64,000 nucleotides of DNA from Anaerolineales bacterium (GTDB lineage Bacteria > Chloroflexota > Anaerolineae > Anaerolineales > UBA6663). Made by a program: the position numbers and the translations under genes. Location: the NCBI GenBank assembly GCA_020850595.1, contig JADZEK010000044.1, forward strand, positions 18,908-82,907, read 5' to 3'. Below are positions 8,623 through 16,885 of this stretch, piece after piece (the first letter of the stretch is position 1; each line of letters starts with the position of its first letter). The notes beneath the pieces were generated by a model that saw only the letters and a list, made by a program, of their open reading frames with translations, ran no database searches and had not been told where the DNA came from.

Positions 8623-9852
8623 CTATTGGCTATACTCGTGAAAACCCCGCCCGGTCTTCTGGCCCAGGTGACCCGCCCGCACCTTGGTGCGCAGCAACCG
8701 CGCCGGCCGGAATCGCTCGCCGTAGGCCGCGTGCAGGGCCTCCAGCTTGGCGACGACCGTGTCAAGCCCGAGCCGGTCGGCCACGGCCAGCGGCCCCAGC
8801 CGCTCGCCCGCGTACGTCATGCCCGTGCCGGCTACCATCGCCAGGTCTACATCAGACGGCGCGGCGATGTGCTCCTGCAGACAGAGCGCCGCCTCGTTGA
8901 TCAGCGGCATGATTAGTCGGTCGGCCTCGAACGGCCGGCCGCTCGGCTTCACTTGGCCGCTGGCTTGCAGTTCGGCGATCATCTCCTTCACGGGCTCGTC
9001 GGTCTCTGCGCCGTAGCCGTAGAAGCCCGCACCGCTTTTCTCGCCCAGCCGCCCCGCCGCGACGAGCAGTGGGAACAGCGCCGCGCCTCGCATTCGGTCG
9101 CCGTACTCCCGGTGCAGGTACTGACCCACATCCGCGCACACGTCTAGCCCAAGCATGTCCATCAAAAAGAACGGCCCCATTGGCATGCCCCAGGTCTGCA
9201 TCTGCTGGTCAATCTCGCTTGCGCCGGCTTCGCCTTCCTCGAGCGCCTGCACCGCCTCGTTCAGATAGGGGAGCAGCAGCCGGTTCACCAGGAAGCCCGG
9301 GCACTCCTGCACCACCACGGGCAGCTTGCGCAGCGACTCGGTGAACGTCACCACGTCGTCCACGGTCTCCTGCGCTGTGTCCAGCCCGGGGATCACCTCC
9401 ACTAGCTTCATCACGTGCGCCGGGTTGAAAAAGTGCATCCCGATGATCTTGCTCGGCCGGCCCGTGGCCTGGCCCATTTCGGAGATAGATAGCGCCGAGG
9501 TGTTGGAGGCGATAATGGCCGTTTCGGGCAGCGCCGCCGCCAGTTCCCCCAGCACTGCGCGTTTCACGGCCATCTTCTCCGGCACGGCCTCAATGGCAAT
9601 GTCCACGTCGCTGAACTCGCCGTAGTCCAGCGTAGGCGTGATCAGCGCTAGCTTGCTCTCCATGTCACCCGGCGACATCTTGCCTTTGTCTACGCGGCCC
9701 TGGTAAATCTTGCGGATGCGGCCCAATCCCTTGTCAAGCAATGTGGGGTCTACGTCTTTCAGCAGCACCGGCAGGCCGGAGTAAGAAATAACCTGGGCAA
9801 TCTCCGCCCCCATCGCGCCCGCGCCAATGACCGCCGCTTTGAAGATGTACAT
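8623..9852 (-). CDS. 3-hydroxyacyl-CoA dehydrogenase (two C-terminal domains)
   Basis: A 409-residue NAD-dependent dehydrogenase. The N-terminal Rossmann fold begins VIGAGAMGAEIAQV, followed by SNTSALSISEM and the active-site GMHFFNPAHVMKLVEVI. Two tandem 3HCDH C-terminal domains follow (VNRLLLPYLNEA region, then RLIMPLINEAALCLQEHIA). This resembles the dehydrogenase half of FadB without the hydratase, which is encoded separately next door. The ATG directly abuts the stop of the PRPP-synthetase-like gene (no intergenic base). Confidence 0.92.
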   Translation of the reverse strand: MYIFKAAVIGAGAMGAEIAQVISYSGLPVLLKDVDPTLLDKGLGRIRKIYQGRVDKGKMSPGDMESKLALITPTLDYGEFSDVDIAIEAVPEKMAVKRAVLGELAAALPETAIIASNTSALSISEMGQATGRPSKIIGMHFFNPAHVMKLVEVIPGLDTAQETVDDVVTFTESLRKLPVVVQECPGFLVNRLLLPYLNEAVQALEEGEAGASEIDQQMQTWGMPMGPFFLMDMLGLDVCADVGQYLHREYGDRMRGAALFPLLVAAGRLGEKSGAGFYGYGAETDEPVKEMIAELQASGQVKPSGRPFEADRLIMPLINEAALCLQEHIAAPSDVDLAMVAGTGMTYAGERLGPLAVADRLGLDTVVAKLEALHAAYGERFRPARLLRTKVRAGHLGQKTGRGFHEYSQ

Positions 9853-10845
9853 TCAGTCCTCCACCGTGTACTCGTTCCAAAACGTAAACAAGTCGCCGAT
9901 ACTCTGGCGCAAATAGTTGCGCCGGATGGCCTCGCCGAACAGGGGCGCTACCGACAGCATCCGCAGCTTGTCGGTGCGCTTATTGGCTGGGATCGGCACT
10001 GTGTCGGTGGCGATGATTTCCTGCACACCAGGCAAGGCGCTCAGGCGTGCCAGCGCGTCACCGGCGAACACGCCGTGTGTGCATACCACCCAGAAGCGCT
10101 CAATGCCCAGCCCGCGCAGCACCTTCGATACCTCGGTAATGCTCGTGCCCGAGGCGATCTCGTCATCGTAGATGATGGCCTGGGTCTTGCCGCTCACGTC
10201 GCCGATCAACCCCGACACGATGACCTGCGTGTCGCTGACACGCGTCTTGTTGCCCACCGCCAGCGGCAGGTTCAGCCGCTGCGCGAAACGCCCGGCAGAG
10301 TGCACCCGCCCCGCGTCTGGGCTGATGACGATGGTGTCGGCCAGTGGCAAGTGCCGGAAATATTCCTCAAACACGGGACGAGCAGTCAGGGGGTCTGTGG
10401 GCACGTCGAAGAAGCCATGCACCTGCGCTGAGTGCAAGCTCATGGTCATGACATTGGTTGCGCCAGCCGTTTGCATCAGCCGCGCCATCAACCGGCCGGC
10501 GATGCTGATGCGGGGAGCATCTTTCTTGTCCGAGCGAGCGTATGAATAATATGGAATGATCGCGTGGACTTCTTTGGCGCCGGCCGACCGCGCCGCGTCG
10601 AGCATTAGCAGTAGTTCCTGGGCGTGCTCGGCGACCGGTGGGCTGAAGCTCTGCACGATCACCACGACGCGTGAGCGCACCGTTTCGCCGAGCTGTACGT
10701 GCAGGCTGTCGTTGCTGTAATGTCCCGAGCGGGCAGGGCTGCGCGGCACGCGCAGGTAGGCAGCCAGGGCGTCGGCCAAAGCCGGATTGGAGCTGCCGGC
10801 GAACAGACGCAGATCGTCTGGGTTGACACTGCCGTCGTAGGTCAT
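9853..10845 (-). CDS. prs: ribose-phosphate pyrophosphokinase-like protein
   Basis: A 330-residue member of the PRPP synthetase family, which makes PRPP from ribose-5-phosphate and ATP. It shows the paired phosphoribosyltransferase-fold halves with PYYSYARSDKKDAP, LHSAQVHGFFDVPTDPL, VISPDAGRVHSAGRFA and a PRPP loop YDDEIASGTSI. The loop and RSDKK region differ from the usual DDxxDTGGT and RQDRK, so it is a diverged member. It sits inside the beta-oxidation operon, 27 nt after thiolase and with no gap to the hydroxyacyl-CoA dehydrogenase. It could be a diverged paralogue or the sole Prs. Confidence 0.82.
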   Translation of the reverse strand: MTYDGSVNPDDLRLFAGSSNPALADALAAYLRVPRSPARSGHYSNDSLHVQLGETVRSRVVVIVQSFSPPVAEHAQELLLMLDAARSAGAKEVHAIIPYYSYARSDKKDAPRISIAGRLMARLMQTAGATNVMTMSLHSAQVHGFFDVPTDPLTARPVFEEYFRHLPLADTIVISPDAGRVHSAGRFAQRLNLPLAVGNKTRVSDTQVIVSGLIGDVSGKTQAIIYDDEIASGTSITEVSKVLRGLGIERFWVVCTHGVFAGDALARLSALPGVQEIIATDTVPIPANKRTDKLRMLSVAPLFGEAIRRNYLRQSIGDLFTFWNEYTVED

Positions 10846-10872
10846 GCCAGCCTCCTCCGCGCGGCTGCGCCG

Positions 10873-12099
10873 TTAAGCGGGCGATACGGCTTCTACAATC
10901 AGGGCGCTGCCCTGTCCGCCAGCCGCGCACAACGTTGCCAGCCCATACCGCGCCGGCTGCTTGCCTTCTGCGTTTCGGCGCTTCATTTCATGCACTAGCG
11001 TGACAACAATGCGGCAGCCGCTGGAGCCAACCGGGTGGCCCAGCGCAATCGCACCGCCGTTCACGTTCACGCGCTTCCAATCCCAGCCTTCCGCCTCCAG
11101 GGCCTTGCCAACAGCCAATACTTGCGCGGCGAAGGCCTCGTTGATCTCAACCAGGTCCATGTCCTTGAGAGCCAGCCCGGCTTTCTTCAGCGCCTTGGGC
11201 ATCGCCAAAGCCGGGGCGATGCCCATGCGCTGCGGCTCGACTCCGGCGTAGCCATAGGCCACGATGCGCGCCAGCGGCGCAAGGCCTAACTCGGCGGCCT
11301 TCTCGGCCGTCATCACCAGCATGGCGCTCGCCCCGTCGGAGATGCCGCAGGCGTTGGCGGGCGTGACCGTGCCGCCGTCTTTGAAGATGGTCGGGTAGAG
11401 ACCGGCCTTTTGCACCGTCAGGCCGGGGTTAATCGTTTCGTCCTGGATGATTTTCTCGCGCGCCACCGCGCTGCCGGCCACGCGCTTGGTCACCTCTACG
11501 GGGACGATCTCCTCGGCGAACTTCTCCATGCGCGTCGCCATGAAGGCCCTCTTGTGGCTCTGCACGGCGTACTCGTCTTGTGCTTGGCGTGGGATGCTGA
11601 ATTCTTCGGCCAGGTTTTCGGCTGTGCGGCCCATGAGTTGGCCGCAGATGGGGTCAGTCAGACCTTCCCACATGGCGTCGGTGAACTCGGCGTGGCGCAG
11701 CTTTAGGCCCCACCGCGCGCCCTTGACAATGTAGGGGATGTTGCTCATGGACTCGACGCCGCCGACCAGGTAGACCTGCCCGTCGCCCACCTGGATGTTG
11801 CGGTAGGCCTGCACGATGGCGTCCATGCCCGAGTCGCAGTTGCGCGCCACGGTGTACGCCGGCACCTCCTTGGGGATGCCGGCCATGAGGGCCGCCACCC
11901 GGGTGATGTTGGGCGCGTCCGATGGCTGCGCGATGCAACCGAAGATCACTTCATCAATCTGGGCTGGGTCAAGCTGGGTGCGTTCCAGCACTCCCTGGAT
12001 CACCGTGCGGGCCAACTGCTTGGCGCCCACATCGCGGAAGACGCCGCCGTGATTACCCACCGGCGTGCGCACGGCCTCGACGATCACCACGTCCTTCAC
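10873..12099 (-). CDS. acetyl-CoA acyltransferase (thiolase)
   Basis: A 408-residue thiolase that catalyses the final thiolytic step of beta-oxidation or the reverse condensation. The nucleophile C88 is in YTVARNCDSGMDA. The C-terminal active site shows GGAIALGHPVGSSGCR (His) and LCAAGGQGSALI (second Cys). It is the second gene of the operon, 12 nt after the tetR-type gene and ahead of prs. Whether it acts as FadA or as an acetoacetyl-CoA thiolase cannot be decided from motifs; the context favours degradation. Confidence 0.92.
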   Translation of the reverse strand: MKDVVIVEAVRTPVGNHGGVFRDVGAKQLARTVIQGVLERTQLDPAQIDEVIFGCIAQPSDAPNITRVAALMAGIPKEVPAYTVARNCDSGMDAIVQAYRNIQVGDGQVYLVGGVESMSNIPYIVKGARWGLKLRHAEFTDAMWEGLTDPICGQLMGRTAENLAEEFSIPRQAQDEYAVQSHKRAFMATRMEKFAEEIVPVEVTKRVAGSAVAREKIIQDETINPGLTVQKAGLYPTIFKDGGTVTPANACGISDGASAMLVMTAEKAAELGLAPLARIVAYGYAGVEPQRMGIAPALAMPKALKKAGLALKDMDLVEINEAFAAQVLAVGKALEAEGWDWKRVNVNGGAIALGHPVGSSGCRIVVTLVHEMKRRNAEGKQPARYGLATLCAAGGQGSALIVEAVSPA

Positions 12100-12111
12100 G
12101 CTGGCCTCCCT

Positions 12112-12759
12112 CTACTCTTGTCGTAGACCGCTCAGCATCGTCTCCAGCACGCCCGCGTAGAGCTTCTCCACCTCTTGCTCCACCAGTTCGCGGCGCAGCG
12201 GGTGGCTGGTGATGACCAGCACACCGTTGAGCGCGGCCCACAGCATGCCGGCGACCTGCCGCGCCTCGACATGCGCCCTCAGCCGGCCTTCGTGGATGCC
12301 CTGTTGGGCGGCATCGGCCACGCAACGCAGGCCGCGCAGGCTGCGCAGCAAGATCAGTTCGTATAGTTCGGGGCTGACCGATTCTTGGAACTGGCCGCGG
12401 TCAAAGGCCATCATCAGCCGAAAGTAATCCGGCTCGAGCTGATAGAAATCATAGTAGGCCGCCGCTAGCCGCCGCAGGCGCGTCTCGCCGTCCAACGCGG
12501 CACTCTCGTCAAAGGCATTGGTCAGGTATTCGTGGAGCGTATCCAGCCCCTCTAGGAGCAGGTGGGCCAGGATGGTTTCTTTTGTCTGGAAGTAGAGATA
12601 GACCGTGCCCTTGGCGATCTCGGCCTTGGCCGCGATCATGTCCACGGTAGCCCGGCGGATGCCAACCTCAAAAAACACCTCCCGCGCGGCCGCAAGAATT
12701 AGGCCCTTGCGGTCCTCTTTCTCTTTGAGCCGGCGGGAGGAAGTGGCTGAGCGTCCCAT
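12112..12759 (-). CDS. TetR-family regulator of beta-oxidation operon
   Basis: A 215-residue TetR-type repressor. The N-terminal helix-turn-helix contains FFEVGIRRATVDMIAAKAEI and AKGTVYLYFQTKE; the C-terminal ~150 residues form the ligand-binding and dimerisation half. It is the first gene of the operon running through thiolase to etfA. Its promoter (TTGACC-17-TATACT) is overlapped by a perfect palindrome, so autorepression is likely. An acyl-CoA ligand, as in FadR/PsrA-type TetR proteins, is inferred from context. Confidence 0.9.
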   Translation of the reverse strand: MGRSATSSRRLKEKEDRKGLILAAAREVFFEVGIRRATVDMIAAKAEIAKGTVYLYFQTKETILAHLLLEGLDTLHEYLTNAFDESAALDGETRLRRLAAAYYDFYQLEPDYFRLMMAFDRGQFQESVSPELYELILLRSLRGLRCVADAAQQGIHEGRLRAHVEARQVAGMLWAALNGVLVITSHPLRRELVEQEVEKLYAGVLETMLSGLRQE

Positions 12760-12761
12760 GC

Positions 12762-12820
12762 TGACTGGCAGTCACATACTGACCGATAGTCAGTATAGGC
12801 GAGGTCAGGCAGCGGGTCAA
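12762..12820 (-). promoter_or_regulatory. autoregulated promoter/operator of the tetR beta-oxidation operon
   Basis: On the minus strand TTGACC (12820-12815) and TATACT (12797-12792) are 17 bp apart. A perfect 8-5-8 palindrome, ATACTGAC-n5-GTCAGTAT (12776-12796), covers the -10 and start-site region. A second palindrome, TGACT-n3-AGTCA (12762-12774), lies between it and the ATG, 18 bp centre to centre. Both share the TGAC/GTCA half-site. This is the expected layout for a TetR autorepressor. Confidence 0.75.
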
Positions 12821-12974
12821 GCCGGCGGAATAAAAGAAAGTTGCGAGGCTGGCCGTGCCGCATGATAGGGCTGCCCAACCGCGCCCCGCGTTTCCACAAC
12901 GCCGCGATGAGCGGCCGCCCGTTGTCAGCGGCCAGTTCACGCCCCCGCGTGGCAAACCGCCCCAGACGCTCAGG

Positions 12975-12980
12975 TATAAT
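12975..12980 (+). promoter_or_regulatory. -10 box of mutL (probable leaderless start)
   Basis: Perfect TATAAT, 7 nt (CGCCGCC) before the mutL ATG at 12988. No convincing -35 and no Shine-Dalgarno sequence. Confidence 0.5.
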
Positions 12981-12987
12981 CGCCGCC

Positions 12988-14820
12988 ATGCCGATTCGAA
13001 TCCTGCCCGACGCCGTTGCTTCGCAAATCGCCGCGGGCGAAGTCGTCGAGCGCCCGGCCTCTGTGGTCAAAGAGCTGCTGGAAAACGCCCTCGATGCTGG
13101 TGCGCGCAACATTACTGTCACTGTCGAGGGCGGTGGCCGTGCCCTCCTGCGCGTCGCCGACGATGGCCAAGGTATTCCGGCGGGCGAGGTGGTGCTGGCT
13201 TTTGCTCGCCACGCTACCTCCAAGCTTACTACGGCTGACGACCTCAGCCACGTGCAGACGCTAGGCTTTCGCGGTGAGGCGCTGGCTTCGATTGCCTCGG
13301 TCAGCCGGTTGAGTGTTGTCACCCGTGCCGCCGGTGAAGGCGTGGGCACGCAACTCCGCCTGGAGGGTGGGGCGCTTGCGGCGCGCACGCCCATCGGCGC
13401 GCCGCAAGGCACGGTGCTGTCGGTCGAGAACCTTTTCTACAACGTACCGGCTCGCCTCAAGTTCCTCAAGTCCGAGACCTCCGAGCGCAGCTACATCGCC
13501 CAACTAGTATCGCGCTACGCCCTGGCCTACCCTCAGGTGCGCTTCCGCCTCGTGTTCGATAACCGCATCAACTTTCAGAGCACAGGGTCTGGTGATGCCC
13601 GCGAAGTGCTGGCCGCCGCGTATGGCGTGGAACTGGCGCGCCAGTTGCTGGAGTTAGGCAGCGTATACGACGCCCCGCCGCCCACGGCTGCGCCGTCTGA
13701 TGACGAGGAGGCCCTGTTCCTTCACGAACGTCGTGCGCGTGATGTGATTGACGTGCATGGCTTCATCAGCCCCCCGGCCATCAACCGCGCTAATCGCCGC
13801 GACATCGCCCTCTTCGTCAACGGGCGCTGGGTGCAGGACATTCGCCTATCTACCGCCGTCCTCCAGGCCTACCACACCATGCTGATGGTTGGCCGGTATC
13901 CCATCGCGGTGATCCACCTGACGTTGCCTGCCGAAGACGTGGATGTAAACGTTCATCCCACTAAGGCCGAGGTGCGCTTCCGCTACCCAGACGCCGCCTT
14001 TTCCGCCGTGGAACGTGCAGTGCGGCGGACTCTGACTGCGCTGGCGCCCGTGCCACACTTCGCCCCACGCCAGTGGTCACAGGACGGAGATCCGAGCCGG
14101 CCCGCGCCCGACTGGTCTCCAGACTGGGGCGTCTTTGCGGCCGGCCCCCTCGCCATTCCTGCGACTGTCGCGCCGAACCTTGAGGCCGCTGCTCAAGCGC
14201 CGCTGCCTCCGGTTGTGCAGGCGCCGCTGCCCGCGCCCGATGTGCCGCTATTACGGGTCATTGGGCAGGTGGGCGCCGCCTATATCGTGGCCGAAGGCCC
14301 TGACGGTCTGTACTTGATTGATCAGCACGCCGCCCATGAACGCGTGCTTTATGAGGCCTATCGTCTCCAGCGCGCCGCCGCGTACGTGGTCTCACAGGCG
14401 CTGCTGGAGCCGGTAGCCGTCGAGGTGCCGGCTGACGCTGCCGCCTTATTGGACAGCCAGCTCGAGGCTTTACGCCAGATTGGATTTAGCCTGGAACCGT
14501 TCGGCGGCAACACGTTTCTCGTGCGCTCGCTGCCCACGGTGCTCGGGCGGGTGGATCCGGTCCGCGCTGTGCGCGTGGTAGTGGAAGACTTTGAGGAAGA
14601 TGAGACATTGCTGGCCGCGGAGGTGGAGGCGCGCCTGATTGCCCGTGTTTGCAAGCGCGCAGCGGTTAAAGCGGGGCAGGTGCTCTCGCCCGCCGAACAA
14701 ATTACGCTGGTACGCGAGTTGGAGAAATGCGTTTCACCCCGCACTTGCCCACACGGCCGGCCAACCATGATTCACTTGAGCGTGGACGCCGTGGAGCGCC
14801 AGTTTGGTCGCAAAGGCTGA
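12988..14820 (+). CDS. mutL: DNA mismatch repair protein MutL (endonuclease type)
   Basis: A 610-residue MutL. The GHKL ATPase half shows ERPASVVKELLENALDAGA, DDGQGI and TLGFRGEALASI plus the NLFYNVPAR motif. The C-terminal half has DQHAAHERVLYE, which fits DQHA(x)2E(x)4E, and later a CKRAAVKAG and CPHGRPT. These are the metal-binding endonuclease motifs of MutL proteins from bacteria without MutH. I started at ATG 12988, before MPIRILPDAV, because family members begin there and a TATAAT lies 7 nt upstream; an in-frame upstream extension has no homology-like features. It is monocistronic here, with no mutS nearby. Confidence 0.96.
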   Translation: MPIRILPDAVASQIAAGEVVERPASVVKELLENALDAGARNITVTVEGGGRALLRVADDGQGIPAGEVVLAFARHATSKLTTADDLSHVQTLGFRGEALASIASVSRLSVVTRAAGEGVGTQLRLEGGALAARTPIGAPQGTVLSVENLFYNVPARLKFLKSETSERSYIAQLVSRYALAYPQVRFRLVFDNRINFQSTGSGDAREVLAAAYGVELARQLLELGSVYDAPPPTAAPSDDEEALFLHERRARDVIDVHGFISPPAINRANRRDIALFVNGRWVQDIRLSTAVLQAYHTMLMVGRYPIAVIHLTLPAEDVDVNVHPTKAEVRFRYPDAAFSAVERAVRRTLTALAPVPHFAPRQWSQDGDPSRPAPDWSPDWGVFAAGPLAIPATVAPNLEAAAQAPLPPVVQAPLPAPDVPLLRVIGQVGAAYIVAEGPDGLYLIDQHAAHERVLYEAYRLQRAAAYVVSQALLEPVAVEVPADAAALLDSQLEALRQIGFSLEPFGGNTFLVRSLPTVLGRVDPVRAVRVVVEDFEEDETLLAAEVEARLIARVCKRAAVKAGQVLSPAEQITLVRELEKCVSPRTCPHGRPTMIHLSVDAVERQFGRKG

Positions 14821-14933
14821 GTCCTCGGCGCGGGTGACCGGACAGATCACGCCCACCTGCGCGGGCGAGTGGCGGTCCAATCTGACGATGCTGTAGGAAA
14901 ACGACAGGGCAGGCGCGCGCGGCGGAAGTGGGT

Positions 14934-14962
14934 TTGGCGCAGTTGCCGCGCTAGGCTACAAT
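14934..14962 (+). promoter_or_regulatory. promoter of secreted DOMON-like protein gene
   Basis: TTGGCG (14934-14939), 17 bp, TACAAT (14957-14962). A GGGGGT ribosome-binding site follows at 14981, 8 nt before the TTG start codon. Confidence 0.55.
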
Positions 14963-14993
14963 CTCGGCGCGTCCGCAGATTGGGGGTTCCTAC

Positions 14994-16295
14994 TTGGCGA
15001 ACTCGCGCACTGTTACCGCCGAGGTGCTTCGGCGCTGGGCAGCGCTGGGGCGTTCGGTGCTCTTGGCGGCCGCGTTAGCCATCGGTCCGCCGCCGGGCTT
15101 ACCCCGTTCCGTGACGCCTGCCGCCATTACGCTGGACGGTCAGCGCGACGCGAGCTACGTCCTGCTGGCCGTGGACCCAACCGCCGATCTCGACAGCGAC
15201 TTCTCCGGCACGGCCGGCTACGCCTGGGCCGATCTCACCGCGTTGTACGCTGTTACCGACACGGCCAACCTTTACATTTACGTTGACCTGCCGGCCTACT
15301 CAAACGATCTTTCCACTGGTCAGTACGCATTGGCCATTGACGCAACCGGCGACACCCAGAACTCTGGCGGCACATCTGATCCACGCGGGCATCTCGTCAC
15401 GTTTGCCTATACCGCCACGCAAGTTAACAGCGGCACGGTGCCGGTCGCCAGCACAAATATCGTCCTGCCGGACTTCGTCATCCGCGGAAATGTGCCTGGC
15501 CCTGCGTCGGCCGACAACGGGTATGCCGAACTTCGCACCTGGAACGGCGCTACTTGGACGGGTATGGGCACCAACTGGGGCGGTATCTGGGGCACAGCGC
15601 TCGTGAGTGAGAGGATCGCCTACGCCAACGGTAATGGGCTGGAATTCTCGATCCCCTATGCTGACCTGGGGTTGTCTCCTACCGTGCGGTTGAATCTCCA
15701 GTTCATCTCGCTGCTGCACTATGTCAACGATATGTACAACACTGGCGCGATAGACACGGTGCCTACGGACGATCAGGCGGTCGGGTGGGGCGATGACACG
15801 ACGCAGCGCAGTCTGGCCTCCCAGCTCCCACCGCCTATATGTGCCTCGGCCGCGCCCGGCGACAGCGCCGTGGCAGCGGCCGGGCTTGCGCACGATAACA
15901 GTCTGCCCGCGTTTCACCAACCGCCTGGCCCGTTGGCCGCAGGCGCTTCGGCTGCCTTCACGCTGCGAGCGTGCGCGGATGACCTGCAAGGCGTACAACT
16001 CTTGGTATGGCAGACCGCCAACCCACTGGGTGCGGCGCCGGTGCTGACGTTAACCCTGACGAGCACTGTCCAGTCTGGGTATGCCCTCTGGACGGGAACG
16101 GCTTCGGCGCCGCTCTCAGGGGCCAATCAGTGGTATCAGTTTCGTCTAGTTGACGGCGGCAGCGCAGGCTACTTTCGCCCGGTGACCGGCGGTAGCGGCC
16201 CTGGCTTGTGGGCTGCTATGCTCGGTGCTCCAGCTTGGAGCTGGCCGACTGTGCCCGGGGTGGCGCTCTATCTCCCCCTGGCGGTCAAGCCGTAG
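14994..16295 (+). CDS. exported DOMON/CBM9-like protein with Y-L-P-L C-terminal tail
   Basis: A 433-residue exported protein starting at TTG. An N-terminal signal-like helix (SVLLAAALAIGPPPG, ~22-38) precedes a beta-rich domain (~45-240) that resembles the DOMON/CBM9-like carbohydrate-binding modules seen in glucodextranase C-termini (LTALYAVTDTANLYIYVDL). A second beta-rich region (~270-410) follows. The protein ends ALYLPLAVKP; similar short Y-L-P-L tails are known to me from many exported Chloroflexota proteins and might be a sorting signal (inference). No catalytic residues are evident. It is isolated, with its own promoter. Confidence 0.7.
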   Translation: MANSRTVTAEVLRRWAALGRSVLLAAALAIGPPPGLPRSVTPAAITLDGQRDASYVLLAVDPTADLDSDFSGTAGYAWADLTALYAVTDTANLYIYVDLPAYSNDLSTGQYALAIDATGDTQNSGGTSDPRGHLVTFAYTATQVNSGTVPVASTNIVLPDFVIRGNVPGPASADNGYAELRTWNGATWTGMGTNWGGIWGTALVSERIAYANGNGLEFSIPYADLGLSPTVRLNLQFISLLHYVNDMYNTGAIDTVPTDDQAVGWGDDTTQRSLASQLPPPICASAAPGDSAVAAAGLAHDNSLPAFHQPPGPLAAGASAAFTLRACADDLQGVQLLVWQTANPLGAAPVLTLTLTSTVQSGYALWTGTASAPLSGANQWYQFRLVDGGSAGYFRPVTGGSGPGLWAAMLGAPAWSWPTVPGVALYLPLAVKP

Positions 16296-16564
16296 GCCCT
16301 TCAAGGTGACGCGGAACTGGCCGGCAAGCTACCTCGGTGGTGGCCAGCCTATTAGCGAGCCGAGACACTGGGTGCGCCACCAAATCTGGCAGCATGAGTG
16401 TTTTGCATCGTCCGATTCGCCGGCCGTTAGCTCAAAATACCCGCCCAAGATCCAACCCCGGCTGCTTTCAGCCTTGTGTTACTCGCCTTGATCGGCGAGA
16501 CTGGATTAAGTCTAGCTACGGCAATATTCGCGAAAGTTCCAACTTCTATTCGCTAAAGAGCTAG
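16296..16564 (+). other. intergenic region without recognisable gene
   Basis: About 270 bp of lower-GC sequence between the exported protein and the DUF3048 remnant. No open frame with family features, tRNA or clear terminator was seen. It may be further decayed sequence of the pseudogene's missing 5' part. Confidence 0.4.
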
Positions 16565-16837
16565 TTCTGGGGGCTGGGGCGGACGCTGGTCGTCCGCGAC
16601 GGCCAAGCATTTGACGCGGTATGGCTGCGATCCGAACGTGGCGGTCTGTTTTAGTTGGTTGACGCTGAGGGACGACCGCTGCCGCTTAAGCCAGGAGTCA
16701 CCTGGTTCGAGTTCGTGCCGCTGAACGCCTCCGTGACCTGCGCCCTTGCTGCCTGGGAAGTCTCGGCGCCGGTGCTGCCGGAGCAGACCCCCGGCGCGCT
16801 GGGCGTTACGCTGGCCCGGCGTTCGAGCGGGGCCTAG
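16565..16837 (+). pseudogene. 3' remnant of a DUF3048-family lipoprotein gene
   Basis: The frame beginning at 16565 reads GRTLVVRDGQAFDAVWLRSE, then RGGLF, a TAG stop at 16652-16654, then LVDAEGRPLPLKPGVTWFEF and VPLNASV, ending at TAG 16837. This matches the C-terminal region of DUF3048 (YerB-like) proteins across the stop: a basic WxR segment, DAxGxPLPLxPGxTW and a VP motif. The TAG sits where a CAG (Gln) could have been. An earlier TAG at 16562 and no signal peptide or N-terminal domain upstream show that only the tail survives. DUF3048 proteins are cell-surface lipoproteins of unclear function. Confidence 0.7.
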
Positions 16838-16885
16838 CGGTCGTAGTACACTACCGCCAACGCTCGGTCTGGCTTAGGAGCCGCT

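Noticed and set aside
12841..12987. 49-residue N-terminal extension of MutL
   Set aside because: MutL proteins begin at the MPIRIL-type segment, and a TATAAT lies inside the extension 7 nt before that ATG.
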